Positions 17,783 to 26,276 of a stretch of 64,000 bases of DNA are shown here, piece after piece (positions within the stretch are counted from its first letter, which is position 1; the number at the start of each line of letters is the position of its first letter). The translations under genes and the position numbers were made by a program. Source of the stretch: Shewanella carassii (GTDB lineage: Bacteria; Pseudomonadota; Gammaproteobacteria; Enterobacterales; Shewanellaceae); the NCBI RefSeq assembly GCF_002777975.1, contig NZ_NGVS01000006.1:326100-390099 (forward strand), written 5' to 3'. The notes below the pieces were generated by a model that was not told the DNA's origin, ran no database searches, and was given only the letters and a program-made list of their open reading frames with translations.

Positions 17783-19873
17783 ATGACTGACTTATCAAAA
17801 TACAGAAACATTGGTATTTTTGCTCACGTTGACGCGGGTAAAACCACTACCACAGAACGTATCCTGAAACTGACCGGCAAAATCCACAAGATGGGTGACA
17901 GCCACGACGGTACCACTACTACTGACTTCATGGAGCAGGAAGCCGAGCGCGGTATTACCATTCAGTCTGCTGCGGTAAGTTGCTTCTGGAAAGATCACCG
18001 TTTCAACGTCATCGACACACCCGGACACGTTGACTTCACCGTTGAAGTATATCGTTCTCTGAAAGTTCTGGACGGCGGTATTGGCGTATTCTGTGGTTCC
18101 GGTGGTGTTGAGCCTCAGTCCGAAACCAACTGGCGTTATGCTAACGAATCTGAAGTTGCTCGTATCATCTTCGTAAACAAGTTGGACCGCATGGGTGCTG
18201 ACTTCTTGCGTGTTGTAGGTCAGATCAAGCGCGTTCTGGCTGCGACTCCACTGGTTATGACTCTGCCTATCGGCGTAGAAGACGAGTTCAAGGGCGTTGT
18301 TGACGTTCTGAACCGTAAAGCCTATGTATGGGATGATTCTGGTCTGCCAGAAAACTACTCTGTAGAAGAAGTTCCAGAAGACATGGTTGATCTGGTTGAA
18401 GAATACCGTGAGCAACTGGTTGAGACTGCCGTTGAGCAGGACGACGACCTGATGGAAGCCTACATGGAAGGTGAAGAGCCTTCTATCGAAGACCTGAAGC
18501 GTTGTATCCGTAAGGGTACCATCAACCTGTCATTCTTCCCCACATACTGTGGTTCTGCTTACCGTAACAAGGGTATGCAGCTGGTTCTGGATGCGGTTGT
18601 TGACTACCTGCCATCTCCAACAGAAGTTGAGCCTCAGCCTCTGACTGACCCAGAAACTGGTGAAGAAACCGGTGAAGTCGCTACTGTATCTGCCGACGAG
18701 CCACTGCGCGCGCTGGCGTTCAAGATCATGGATGACCGTTTCGGCGCCCTGACCTTTATCCGTATCTACTCTGGTAAGATGAAGAAAGGTGACACTATCC
18801 TGAATAGTGCTACCGGTAAGACCGAGCGTATCGGCCGTATGGTTGAGATGCACGCTAACGATCGTAAAGAGATCGACTTTGCCCAAGCCGGTGACATCAT
18901 CGCCGTTGTGGGTATGAAGAACGTTCAGACTGGTCACACTCTGTGTGATCCTAAGCACGAATGTACTCTTGAACCTATGATCTTCCCTGATCCAGTGATC
19001 TCTATCGCTGTAACTCCTAAGGACAAAGGCGCTTCTGAGAAGCTGGGTGTTGCTCTGGGTAAGATGGTTGCAGAAGATCCATCATTCCAGGTTGAAACCG
19101 ACCAAGAAACCGGTGAAACCATCCTTAAGGGTATGGGTGAATTGCACCTGGACATCAAAGTAGACATCCTGAAGCGTACTCACGGTGTTGAACTGACTGT
19201 TGGTGCTCCACAGGTAGCTTACCGTGAAACCATCACTCAAGCCGTTGAAGACAGCTACACTCACAAGAAGCAGTCTGGTGGTTCTGGTCAGTTCGGTAAG
19301 ATCGACTACCGCATCCGTCCAGGCGAAGCTGGTAGTGGCTTCAAGTTCACCTCCAGCGTTGTTGGTGGTAACGTACCTCGTGAATTCTGGCCAGCAGTTG
19401 AAAGCGGCTTCGAAGACATGATGAACGAAGGTCCTCTGGCTGGCTTCCCAGTACTGGACGTTGAAGTTGAACTGTTTGACGGTGGTTACCACGCAGTTGA
19501 CTCCTCAGCGATCGCGTTTGAAATCGCTGCCAAGGGTGCATTCCGTCAGTCTATGCCTAAAGCCAAGCCTCAGCTGCTTGAGCCTGTGATGAAGGTTGAC
19601 GTGTTCACTCCAGACGATCACGTTGGTGACGTTATCGGTGACCTGAACCGTCGTCGCGGTATGATCAAGGATCAGGAAGCCGGTCTGACTGGCGTACGCG
19701 TTAAGGCTGACGTACCACTGGCAGAAATGTTCGGTTACATCGGTCACCTGCGTACTATGACTTCTGGTCGTGGTCAGTTCTCCATGGAGTTCTCTCACTA
19801 TGCTCCATGTCCTGCCAACGTGGCTGAGACTGTTATCGCTGAAACCAAGGCACGTAACGCTGCCAAGAAGTAA
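17783..19873 (+). CDS. fusA2: elongation factor G, second copy type
   Basis: 696 residues, full EF-G length. GTPase motifs: H-V-D-A-G-K-T-T-T (P loop, residues near 15-23), R-G-I-T-I (switch I), D-T-P-G-H, N-K-L-D; followed by domain II and the C-terminal domains with G-E-L-H-L-D and the R-G-M-I-K-D loop region. It lacks str-operon neighbours (rpsL, rpsG, tuf), standing alone between two terminators with its own promoter, as the second EF-G gene of Shewanella and Vibrio does. It could take part in translocation or ribosome recycling; that division of labour cannot be read from the sequence. Codon use looks strongly biased, suggesting high expression. Confidence 0.9.
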   Translation: MTDLSKYRNIGIFAHVDAGKTTTTERILKLTGKIHKMGDSHDGTTTTDFMEQEAERGITIQSAAVSCFWKDHRFNVIDTPGHVDFTVEVYRSLKVLDGGIGVFCGSGGVEPQSETNWRYANESEVARIIFVNKLDRMGADFLRVVGQIKRVLAATPLVMTLPIGVEDEFKGVVDVLNRKAYVWDDSGLPENYSVEEVPEDMVDLVEEYREQLVETAVEQDDDLMEAYMEGEEPSIEDLKRCIRKGTINLSFFPTYCGSAYRNKGMQLVLDAVVDYLPSPTEVEPQPLTDPETGEETGEVATVSADEPLRALAFKIMDDRFGALTFIRIYSGKMKKGDTILNSATGKTERIGRMVEMHANDRKEIDFAQAGDIIAVVGMKNVQTGHTLCDPKHECTLEPMIFPDPVISIAVTPKDKGASEKLGVALGKMVAEDPSFQVETDQETGETILKGMGELHLDIKVDILKRTHGVELTVGAPQVAYRETITQAVEDSYTHKKQSGGSGQFGKIDYRIRPGEAGSGFKFTSSVVGGNVPREFWPAVESGFEDMMNEGPLAGFPVLDVEVELFDGGYHAVDSSAIAFEIAAKGAFRQSMPKAKPQLLEPVMKVDVFTPDDHVGDVIGDLNRRRGMIKDQEAGLTGVRVKADVPLAEMFGYIGHLRTMTSGRGQFSMEFSHYAPCPANVAETVIAETKARNAAKK

Positions 19874-19890
19874 GGATAATTAATCCTGAA

Positions 19891-19917
19891 AAACCCGCCT
19901 TGATGGCGGGTTTTTTT
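19891..19917 (+). terminator. intrinsic terminator after fusA2
   Basis: 9-bp stem (19891-19899 with 19905-19913) followed by seven T, 17 bases past the stop codon. Confidence 0.9.
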
Positions 19918-20145
19918 ATGGGCGAATATCTAGTGCCGCGAAGCCAGCAGAATCAAACTTGCACTCAGCTCGGCGGATGCCCATGAATATCAATGGGTAA
20001 TTGTGTGGCAACTGTTTCCGAAACTGGCATATGGGCCAAGGCGCTACCTAAGATAAAGGAGCTGGGATCGGCAGAGACTTACCGTGAGGAAGCTACTGTG
20101 AATATCAGTAGCGAGGGGAACTGAAATAGGTGATAGCAGATAAAC
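19918..20145. other. intergenic stretch between fusA2 and arcA terminators
   Basis: Two converging transcription units end at either side. No ORF with a ribosome site and no clear RNA structure was recognised. Confidence 0.4.
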
Positions 20146-20146
20146 A

Positions 20147-20171
20147 AAAGCCAGCTCGATAGGCTGGCTTT
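20147..20171 (-). terminator. intrinsic terminator after arcA
   Basis: 9-bp stem (20147-20155 with 20163-20171) followed on the minus strand by a T-rich tail; starts 26 bases past the arcA stop. Confidence 0.8.
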
Positions 20172-20196
20172 GTGTAGGGCTGATAAAGCGTGTTTA

Positions 20197-20913
20197 TCAG
20201 TCTTCCAGGTTACCGCAGAAGCGGTAGCCTTCGCCGTGGATGGTGGCGATGATTTCCGGTGTATCAGGTACACTTTCGAAGTGCTTACGAATACGACGGA
20301 TAGTCACATCGACAGTACGGTCGTGTGGCTTGAGCTCACGGCCGGTCATTTTCATCAGCAGCTCAGCGCGGCTGAGGATCTTGCCTGGGTTTTCCACAAA
20401 GTGCAGCATAGCGCGGAATTCGCTACGTGGCAGTTTGTAAGATTCACCCTGTGGGCTCACCAGAGAACGGCTGTTGATTTCCAGGCTCCAACCATTGAAG
20501 CGGTAGTATTCAACGGCGGCCTTTTCTTCAATTTCAATGCCTGAACTGTTGACGCGAGTCAGCAGGTTGCGGGCACGAATAGTCAACTCGCGAGGGTTGA
20601 ATGGCTTGGTGATGTAATCATCGGCACCGATTTCCAAACCAAGGATCTTGTCCACTTCGTTGTCACGACCGGTAAGGAAGATCAAACCGATATTGTTGAT
20701 TTCGCGCAACTCCCGCGCCAATAGCAAACCATTCTTACCCGGTAGGTTGATATCCATAACCACCAGGTTCACCTTGTTTTCTTGCAAGGCTTTGTGCATC
20801 TCTGCGCCATCATTGGCTTCGGTCACCACATAACCTTCTGCCTCGAAAATACTTCTCAGCGTGTTACGGGTAACGGCTTCATCTTCAACGATCAGAATGT
20901 GCGGGTTTTGCAT
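20197..20913 (-). CDS. arcA: aerobic respiration control response regulator ArcA
   Basis: 238 residues, the length of E. coli ArcA. N-terminal receiver domain with acidic pocket E10-D11, phospho-acceptor D54 ([12 protein letters not shown]), Thr and Lys switch residues ([14 protein letters not shown]); C-terminal OmpR/PhoB winged helix from about 135. It controls genes according to respiratory state; in Shewanella it works with a split ArcS/HptA phosphorelay rather than a standard ArcB (family knowledge). Monocistronic, with its own terminator and a 558-base upstream region carrying repeated GTTAAC boxes. Confidence 0.97.
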   Translation of the reverse strand: MQNPHILIVEDEAVTRNTLRSIFEAEGYVVTEANDGAEMHKALQENKVNLVVMDINLPGKNGLLLARELREINNIGLIFLTGRDNEVDKILGLEIGADDYITKPFNPRELTIRARNLLTRVNSSGIEIEEKAAVEYYRFNGWSLEINSRSLVSPQGESYKLPRSEFRAMLHFVENPGKILSRAELLMKMTGRELKPHDRTVDVTIRRIRKHFESVPDTPEIIATIHGEGYRFCGNLED

Positions 20914-21291
20914 GTTATTTACCTAATTAAATCAGTTTATCTAACCATGAGCGCGGGTGACGCTCCGTTCTAATACCTAAAACGCCAACATTCACAGGGT
21001 TCACGTAAGTGCTGTTCAAAACTGAAATGAAACGGCAACACACTTCATGATTAGCAAAGTATGCTCTCCAATTGGGAGAGGCGCGAACTGTACAATCTAG
21101 GATTCCCAGTCGTGGGATTTAGTTCCTGAAAGGCTTGGAAATTCTAAAAACGTTATCTTAAAACCAGATTACATTTGGTACAGAGTCGTTATCGATAGAG
21201 ACTTATGCTGTCGCGTAATGGCGCTAGCCGGGTCACACGCTTAACTCTAAGCCTTCATCGATACATTACATTGTACTAGGATTGGGCATTT

Positions 21292-21327
21292 GTTAACAAA
21301 TAAAATGTTAACAAATTAATGGTTAAC
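21292..21327. repeat. three direct repeats of GTTAAC with 15-base period
   Basis: GTTAAC occurs at 21292-21297, 21307-21312 and 21322-21327, exactly 15 bases apart; the first two share the longer core GTTAACAAAT. The boxes resemble the GTTAA half-sites of ArcA, though ArcA sites usually repeat every 11 bases. Confidence 0.7.
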
Positions 21328-21343
21328 TATGATCCGTATCACA
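21328..21343. promoter_or_regulatory. CRP-like (possibly FNR-like) binding site
   Basis: TATGA-N6-TCACA, one mismatch from the CRP consensus TGTGA-N6-TCACA; it also fits an FNR-type ATGAT-N4-ATCAC. It abuts the GTTAAC array, 129 bases ahead of the DUF3293 gene and 415 bases ahead of arcA. Confidence 0.5.
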
Positions 21344-21471
21344 AGTTTTCATGTTGAGTGTTGAAACTTAAGCATTTTACATTCTGCCTTACTGTGAGCT
21401 TGCTCACGAGACTAGGGGATTTTGTAACCCTTTGCTAGAATGAATTCGGTTAATTAGAGACAGATACTACA

Positions 21472-21903
21472 ATGGATGCTGCATTTGAAAGTCTCTGGCA
21501 ATGCTACCAGAGCGCATGCTTTTTATTGACTCAGTCGTTTTCTTCCACCATACCTTTCGCTATTGTCACCGCCCATAATCCCTTGGGGCAAAAACTGACT
21601 TCCAGTCAAAATCGTCTTCTCGATCGGCAATTACAAGGTGATATTGATAAGTTGGGCATACCTTACCGGGCGATCATAGGGGCGGCTGAGGATCTCAGTC
21701 ATATGGAGAAAAGTTGGGCTCTGTTTCTGGATAAGACCGCAGCAATCGAGTTGGCGTTAAAGTACCATCAAAACGCTCTCTACTATGTGAATAATGGCAT
21801 ATTAACCTTAGTGCCCTGCCTTAGGGGAGAGTGTGAAGTTGAACTCGGGTTATTTAAAAACAGGGCTAGACTGGTTAATGAGTTACCCGAGCTCAGTGAC
21901 TGA
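21472..21903 (+). CDS. DUF3293 domain protein
   Basis: 143 residues, no signal peptide or membrane helix. The centre (A-I-V-T-A-H-N-P-L-G-Q-K-L-T) and the C-terminal N-A-L-Y-Y-V-N-N-G-I-L-T-L-V-P fit the DUF3293 family, small cytosolic proteins of unknown function. Divergent from arcA, with the lysC leader starting about 90 bases downstream. No function is claimed. Confidence 0.75.
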   Translation: MDAAFESLWQCYQSACFLLTQSFSSTIPFAIVTAHNPLGQKLTSSQNRLLDRQLQGDIDKLGIPYRAIIGAAEDLSHMEKSWALFLDKTAAIELALKYHQNALYYVNNGILTLVPCLRGECEVELGLFKNRARLVNELPELSD

Positions 21904-21991
21904 TGAGTTGAGGAAATTTCATCGGGTGCAAATTAGCATTGACTTCATAAGGGCTTTATTGCTAATTTTTTAATCCCTTTCGAGAGAAAGG

Positions 21992-22163
21992 AACAGAAGA
22001 GGTGCGTTAACTAGGTAGTGAGTCAGAGGAAGCCAATTTCCAATGACGGCTCATGAGGGAGATTAACGCCGAGGTCGGGATGCGCATTGGTAACGCTCTC
22101 CGGTCGGTTGGTCAGGCTGAATCCTGGCGGCTGTCACCTGGTTTTTGGTGGAGAGCTTCTGGT
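21992..22163 (+). promoter_or_regulatory. lysine riboswitch aptamer upstream of lysC
   Basis: The leader matches the E. coli lysC lysine riboswitch block by block: AGAGGTGCGTTAACTA near 21998-22013, GGAGATTAACGCCGAGGTCG near 22057-22077 and GGCTGAATCCTGGCGGCTGTCACC near 22115-22138 (shown here as separate blocks), enclosed by a P1 stem CAGAAG (21994-21999) with CTTCTG (22156-22161). Lysine binding would reduce lysC expression. Between aptamer and ATG there are hairpins (22189-22207; 22211-22234) without a clear T run, so translational control is plausible. Confidence 0.9.
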
Positions 22164-22302
22164 GACGATCGCTTTTTCCCTACTTTGGGGTGCGTTATCT
22201 CAGCACCAGGCTCTTCGAACGTTATCTGTTCGGAGCTTAATTCATGAAATCTATTCTCGTTGTCAACCTTTCCCTGTCTCCTGCCTGCGGGGGAATGCGC
22301 TG

Positions 22303-23670
22303 ATGTCCCTAGTTGTTGCCAAGTTTGGCGGTACCTCGGTCGCCGATTATCAGGCGATGAATTGCTGTGCCGATATAGTGCTGGGAAATTCGGCTACTCG
22401 TTTGGTTGTGGTGAGTGCCTCATCAGGTGTGACCAATCTGCTGGTGGAGTTGTCCCAGGCAGACATGGGGGACGAGCGTCGTCTCAGGCTATTGAAAGAG
22501 ATAGCCAGCATTCAATACGCAATTCTGGATAAACTCGGTAGACCGGCCGATGTAGCCGCGGCGCTGGATGCTTTGCTCAGCCGCATGGCAACGCTCAGTG
22601 CCAAGCTGTTGCAGGCGCCGAGCAATGCTATGGTGGATGAGATCCTGTCCCTCGGTGAGCAATGCTCTTCAGCACTGTTTGCCGCGGTTTTGAGAGAACG
22701 CGGTGCCAAGGCCAGCGCCTTTGATGTGCGTCAGGTGATGCGTACCGATAGCCATTTCGGTAAGGCCGAACCACAAATTGCCGAGCTAAAGCGGCTGGCG
22801 ACAGAGAAATTACAACCCTTGCTTGAGCAACAACTGCTGGTGACCCAGGGCTTTATCGGTGCCGATGCCGAGGGGCGAACCACTACCCTTGGGCGTGGCG
22901 GCAGTGATTATTCCGCGGCCCTATTGGCTGAGGCTTTGGAAGCCGATGCGGTGGAGATCTGGACCGATGTAGAAGGAATTTACACCACAGATCCCAGACT
23001 GGCTCCCAACGCTAGGCCCATTGCTGAAATCAGTTTTAATGAGGCGGCCGAGATGGCTACTTTTGGCGCCAAGGTGTTACACCCTGCCACCATCTTGCCG
23101 GCGGTGCGTCAACAGATCCAAGTGTTTGTCGGTTCCAGTCGGGCGCCGGAAAAAGGCGGTACCTGGATCCGCCACCAAGTGGATGATGAGCCGGTATTCA
23201 GGGCCGTTGCCGTGAGACGAGATCAGACCCTGCTTAACTTGCACAGTCTGCAGATGCTGCATGCCCAGGGGTTCTTGGCCGAAACCTTCGCTATCTTGGC
23301 GCGGCATAAGATCAGTGTCGATCTCATTACCACCTCAGAGGTGAATGTATCGCTGACGCTGGACAAAACAGGCTCAGATTCGGCCGGTAAGGGGCTTCTG
23401 ACCGAAGCTCTGTTGCAGGAGTTGTCGCAACACTGCCGGGTGCGGGTGGAAGACAAGCTGGCCCTGGTGGCCATTATAGGCAACAAGATAGCCACTACTG
23501 CCGGGATCTGTCGCCGGGTATTTGAAGTGCTCGAACCCCATAACGTCCGAATGATCTGTCAGGGCGCCAGTCCACACAATCTCTGTGTCTTGGTGTCTGA
23601 AGCCGAAGCCGGTGATGTGGTGGCCGCTTTGCATCGCAACTTATTTGAAGGTGCTCAGGATGCAGCTTGA
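22303..23670 (+). CDS. lysC: lysine-sensitive aspartate kinase III
   Basis: 455 residues from ATG 22303, chosen because GGGGGA lies 9 bases ahead and the family N-terminus V-A-K-F-G-G-T-S-V begins right after it; longer in-frame readings run into the riboswitch. Kinase domain (1-290) with K-F-G-G-T-S-V-A-D, L-G-R-G-G-S-D-Y-S-A and the T-D-V-E-G-I-Y-T-T-D-P-R segment; two ACT domains follow for lysine binding. It makes aspartyl phosphate, the first step to lysine, threonine and methionine. Regulated by the lysine riboswitch and probably by lysine allostery. The next gene overlaps its end by 11 bases. Confidence 0.95.
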   Translation: MSLVVAKFGGTSVADYQAMNCCADIVLGNSATRLVVVSASSGVTNLLVELSQADMGDERRLRLLKEIASIQYAILDKLGRPADVAAALDALLSRMATLSAKLLQAPSNAMVDEILSLGEQCSSALFAAVLRERGAKASAFDVRQVMRTDSHFGKAEPQIAELKRLATEKLQPLLEQQLLVTQGFIGADAEGRTTTLGRGGSDYSAALLAEALEADAVEIWTDVEGIYTTDPRLAPNARPIAEISFNEAAEMATFGAKVLHPATILPAVRQQIQVFVGSSRAPEKGGTWIRHQVDDEPVFRAVAVRRDQTLLNLHSLQMLHAQGFLAETFAILARHKISVDLITTSEVNVSLTLDKTGSDSAGKGLLTEALLQELSQHCRVRVEDKLALVAIIGNKIATTAGICRRVFEVLEPHNVRMICQGASPHNLCVLVSEAEAGDVVAALHRNLFEGAQDAA

Positions 23671-24766
23671 ACACCTGCAGGTTGGGGAGCTGGCCGCAGG
23701 TCAGCCTCTGACCATCCCCATATATCGCTTCAAAGGCTCCAGTCATTCGGCGCCCAGAGTCTATATTCAGGCCAATGTGCATGGCGCCGAGGTGCAGGGC
23801 AATGCGGTGATTTTGCAGTTGCTGCAGTACTTCAAGGCGCATCCGCCTCTGGGGGATATCACTCTGGTGCCTCTGGCCAACCCCTTGGGGATCAACCAGA
23901 AAAGTGGTGAGTTTACCTTGGGCCGCTTCGACCCCATCACAGGTATCAACTGGAACCGAGCCTATCTGGATCAGGCCGTCCACCTGGATGACTGGTATCC
24001 GCAGTATAGTGAGCTGCAGGAGCAGGTATTGTTTGATGCTTTTCGTCAGCTTCTTATTGCCAACTGTGAACAGGCATTGGCCAATCCTTGGGGAGTGACG
24101 ACCGGCCAGAGATTGGCGCTCAATCTGCAGAAACTGGCGCACGGCGCTGACATAGTGCTGGATCTGCACACCGGCCCCAAGTCCTGTAAACACCTCTATT
24201 GCCCCGAATATGAGTTGTCCGCAGCCAGCTACTTTCATATTCCCTACACCTTGGTAATGCCCAAAGGTTTTGGTGGCGCCATGGATGAAGCGGCCTTCAA
24301 TCCCTGGTGGCAACTTAGCGATTATGCCAAGAGCCGGGGGCGAGATCTGAGAGTCGCCGTGTCGGCCTTTACCTTGGAGCTTGGCAGCCAGGAGCGTATC
24401 GATCTTGCCGATGCCAGCCGGGATGCGGAAGGGATATTAAGTTATTTGAGCCATAGGGGAGCGATAACCCAGCGCATACAGCCCGAGGTGATGCCACGTT
24501 TTGCTTGTTTGCTTAAAGATTATCGAAAGTTTCACGCGCCTATGGCAGGGATGGTGGAGTATCTGGCCGAGCCGGGAGTACCTTTGGCTGCGGGCACACC
24601 TCTGGTCAATATGCTCAGGCTCGATCGAGTCGATGTCGGTACTGAAGTCACCAGGCTCTCACTCAATGAGGATGTGATCCCCGTGCTGCATTTTGCCTCT
24701 GCGTCGGTGCATCAGGGAACCGAGCTCTACAAGGTGATGACCCACTACTTTTCTGTTTCTGATTAA
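23660..24766 (+). CDS. succinylglutamate desuccinylase/aspartoacylase family protein
   Basis: 368 residues from ATG 23660, which lies inside the last codons of lysC (11-base overlap), preceded by CTCAGG; translation is probably coupled. The zinc carboxypeptidase-like fold is visible: N-V-H-G-A-E (His and Glu zinc ligands), N-P-L-G-I-N, D-L-H-T-G (third ligand), and a C-terminal A-P-M-A-G-M-V-E-Y domain. Such enzymes remove acyl groups from N-acyl amino acids. The tie to lysC and its riboswitch suggests a substrate in aspartate or lysine metabolism, an inference only. Ends with a terminator. Confidence 0.88.
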   Translation: MQLEHLQVGELAAGQPLTIPIYRFKGSSHSAPRVYIQANVHGAEVQGNAVILQLLQYFKAHPPLGDITLVPLANPLGINQKSGEFTLGRFDPITGINWNRAYLDQAVHLDDWYPQYSELQEQVLFDAFRQLLIANCEQALANPWGVTTGQRLALNLQKLAHGADIVLDLHTGPKSCKHLYCPEYELSAASYFHIPYTLVMPKGFGGAMDEAAFNPWWQLSDYAKSRGRDLRVAVSAFTLELGSQERIDLADASRDAEGILSYLSHRGAITQRIQPEVMPRFACLLKDYRKFHAPMAGMVEYLAEPGVPLAAGTPLVNMLRLDRVDVGTEVTRLSLNEDVIPVLHFASASVHQGTELYKVMTHYFSVSD

Positions 24767-24771
24767 AATCA

Positions 24772-24799
24772 GGCCCGGTGATAAGCCGGGCCATTTTTT
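24772..24799 (+). terminator. intrinsic terminator after the lysC operon
   Basis: 7-bp GC stem (24772-24778 with 24786-24792) followed by a T run; 5 bases past the stop. Convergent asnC ends 22 bases beyond. Confidence 0.85.
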
Positions 24800-24820
24800 A
24801 TTAACTAATCGGATCGGATG

Positions 24821-25315
24821 TTAGGGTTTTACCGCCCTGACAATCGGGTTCTGCAGGCTGATCAGGGTTTCGGTGGACTGAATTTCATCTATCGACTGGA
24901 TACGGTTAATCAATACGTGCTGCAGGGCATCGATGGACTGACACATCACTTTGACAAATACGCTGTAGTTGCCCGTGGTGTAGTAGGCTTCGACTACTTC
25001 TTCCAACTCATTGAGCTTGGAGATGGCGGCGGGATAATCACCGGCACTCTTGAGATTGATGCCGATAAAGCAACAGACATCATAGCCCAGAGCCTTGGGG
25101 TTAACTGTTATTTGGGCTCCGGTGATGATACCGGCCTGTTTCATCTTTTCGACCCTGACATGAATCGTACCTGCGCTGACGCTGAAGCGTTTGGCCAGCT
25201 CGGCAAAAGGGGTTCGAGCATCCTGCATCAGGGCTTCCAGGATCTGATTGTCCAGTTGATCTCTTTGAAATGATGTATCCACAGCATCACGCCTAAATTG
25301 CTTATAATCAGGCAT
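24821..25315 (-). CDS. asnC: transcriptional regulator AsnC
   Basis: 164 residues of the Lrp/AsnC family. From residue 20 it follows E. coli AsnC closely: D-N-Q-I-L-E-A-L-M, S-A-G-T-I-H-V-R-V-E-K-M-K-Q-A-G-I-I-T-G, E-A-Y-Y-T-T-G-N-Y, and the C-terminal I-D-E-I-Q-S-T-E-T-L-I-S-L-Q-N-P-I. Helix-turn-helix about 20-70, RAM effector domain about 75-160. The N-terminus is about 10 residues longer than in E. coli, with no other start available. AsnC answers to asparagine and usually controls asnA, which is not in the window. Confidence 0.93.
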   Translation of the reverse strand: MPDYKQFRRDAVDTSFQRDQLDNQILEALMQDARTPFAELAKRFSVSAGTIHVRVEKMKQAGIITGAQITVNPKALGYDVCCFIGINLKSAGDYPAAISKLNELEEVVEAYYTTGNYSVFVKVMCQSIDALQHVLINRIQSIDEIQSTETLISLQNPIVRAVKP

Positions 25316-25390
25316 GAATCTACGTGTTTTATTGTAAAATTGCCAGTCTTATGGCGACTTTTGGCTCAACATCTATGGTGACGTTAGCCG

Positions 25391-26068
25391 TTATTGCTCA
25401 CCTTCGGGCGCGAGAAAAGGCACCGGTGCACTGAAGCTCATGGGTTCACCCGAGTAGGGATGCTTGATGCTGAGGCTGGCGGCATGCAGCAGCAATCTGG
25501 GAGCCAATCTTTTTGCCCAGGAGTCGGCGTAGAAACCATCGCCCAGAATGGGGTGGCCCAGCGCCATCATATGCACCCTGAGTTGGTGTGAACGCCCTGT
25601 GATGGGGATCAGCTTGACCAGAGTTGAATAACGTCCCTTGCTGATCACCTCATAGTGAGTCAATGACGGCTTACCCACTTGATGGTCAACTTTCTGTCTG
25701 GGCCTGTTGGGCCAGTCGCAGATGAGTGGCAGTTCTATACTGCCTTGAGTGGCCTTGATATGGCCGGCGACTCTGGCGTAGTAACTTTTTTGGGTTTCCC
25801 TGTCTCGAAACTGGCGTTTCAGTTCACGCTCGGCACTGCGCCTCAGTGCCAATAAGAGCACGCCCGAGGTGGCCATGTCGAGGCGGTGAACCACTTGTGC
25901 CTGCGGATGTTCGGCCAACACTCTGGCATAGGCGCTGTCGTGATGGGCCGGATCCCGTCCGGGAACCGAGAGCAGTCCCGAAGGTTTATTGATGACTATG
26001 ATGTCCTTGTCCTGGTAAAGAATATCCAGCCAAGGCTCGGTTGGTGGATTGTAGACAAAATCTGACAT
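25391..26068 (-). CDS. rluA: dual-specificity 23S rRNA/tRNA pseudouridine synthase RluA
   Basis: 225 residues, close to the 219 of E. coli RluA, with near-identical landmarks: N-P-P-x-E-P-W-L at the start, I-N-K-P-S-G-L-L-S-V-P-G-R, H-R-L-D-M-A-T-S-G (catalytic Asp), P-L-I-C-D-W-P-N-R-P, P-I-T-G-R-S-H-Q-L-R-V-H-M and L-G-H-P-I-L-G-D. It converts U746 of 23S rRNA and U32 of some tRNAs to pseudouridine. Cytosolic, single gene. Confidence 0.95.
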   Translation of the reverse strand: MSDFVYNPPTEPWLDILYQDKDIIVINKPSGLLSVPGRDPAHHDSAYARVLAEHPQAQVVHRLDMATSGVLLLALRRSAERELKRQFRDRETQKSYYARVAGHIKATQGSIELPLICDWPNRPRQKVDHQVGKPSLTHYEVISKGRYSTLVKLIPITGRSHQLRVHMMALGHPILGDGFYADSWAKRLAPRLLLHAASLSIKHPYSGEPMSFSAPVPFLAPEGEQ

Positions 26069-26141
26069 GTCATGGCCTCAATAAAAATGGACGGCAAAGA
26101 TAACCGCGGCTGCAGGTAGATGCAAGCTCTTGGGCGTTGTT

Positions 26142-26197
26142 GCATCCAGGCGCGTAAGCCAACGCAGAGCATCATGGAACTTGTCCATATCTTCCTT
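26142..26197 (+). repeat. dispersed intergenic repeat, copy 1
   Basis: A 56-base segment starting GCATCCAGGC and ending CTTCCTT is matched, in reverse orientation, by 33579-33635 (about 47 of 57 aligned positions by hand). It sits between rluA and the CadC-like gene. Confidence 0.65.
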
Positions 26198-26276
26198 GGG
26201 TTAATTTGAGTGCTTTACTTCTCTTTTACAACCGCGGCAATTAGTATCTTAGTGTTTGAATTGGAAATGGATTGGT

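Larger units (their letters stand above)
20914..21471. other. long regulatory region between arcA and the DUF3293 gene
   Basis: This 558-base AT-rich region separates divergent genes. It holds a three-fold GTTAAC repeat and a CRP-like palindrome (listed separately). No ORF or RNA gene was recognised in it. Its length suggests control by several regulators or a long arcA leader. Confidence 0.6.

Noticed and set aside
22087-22302. N-terminal extension of lysC
   Set aside because: It would translate the lysine riboswitch; the family N-terminus and ribosome site support the start at 22303.
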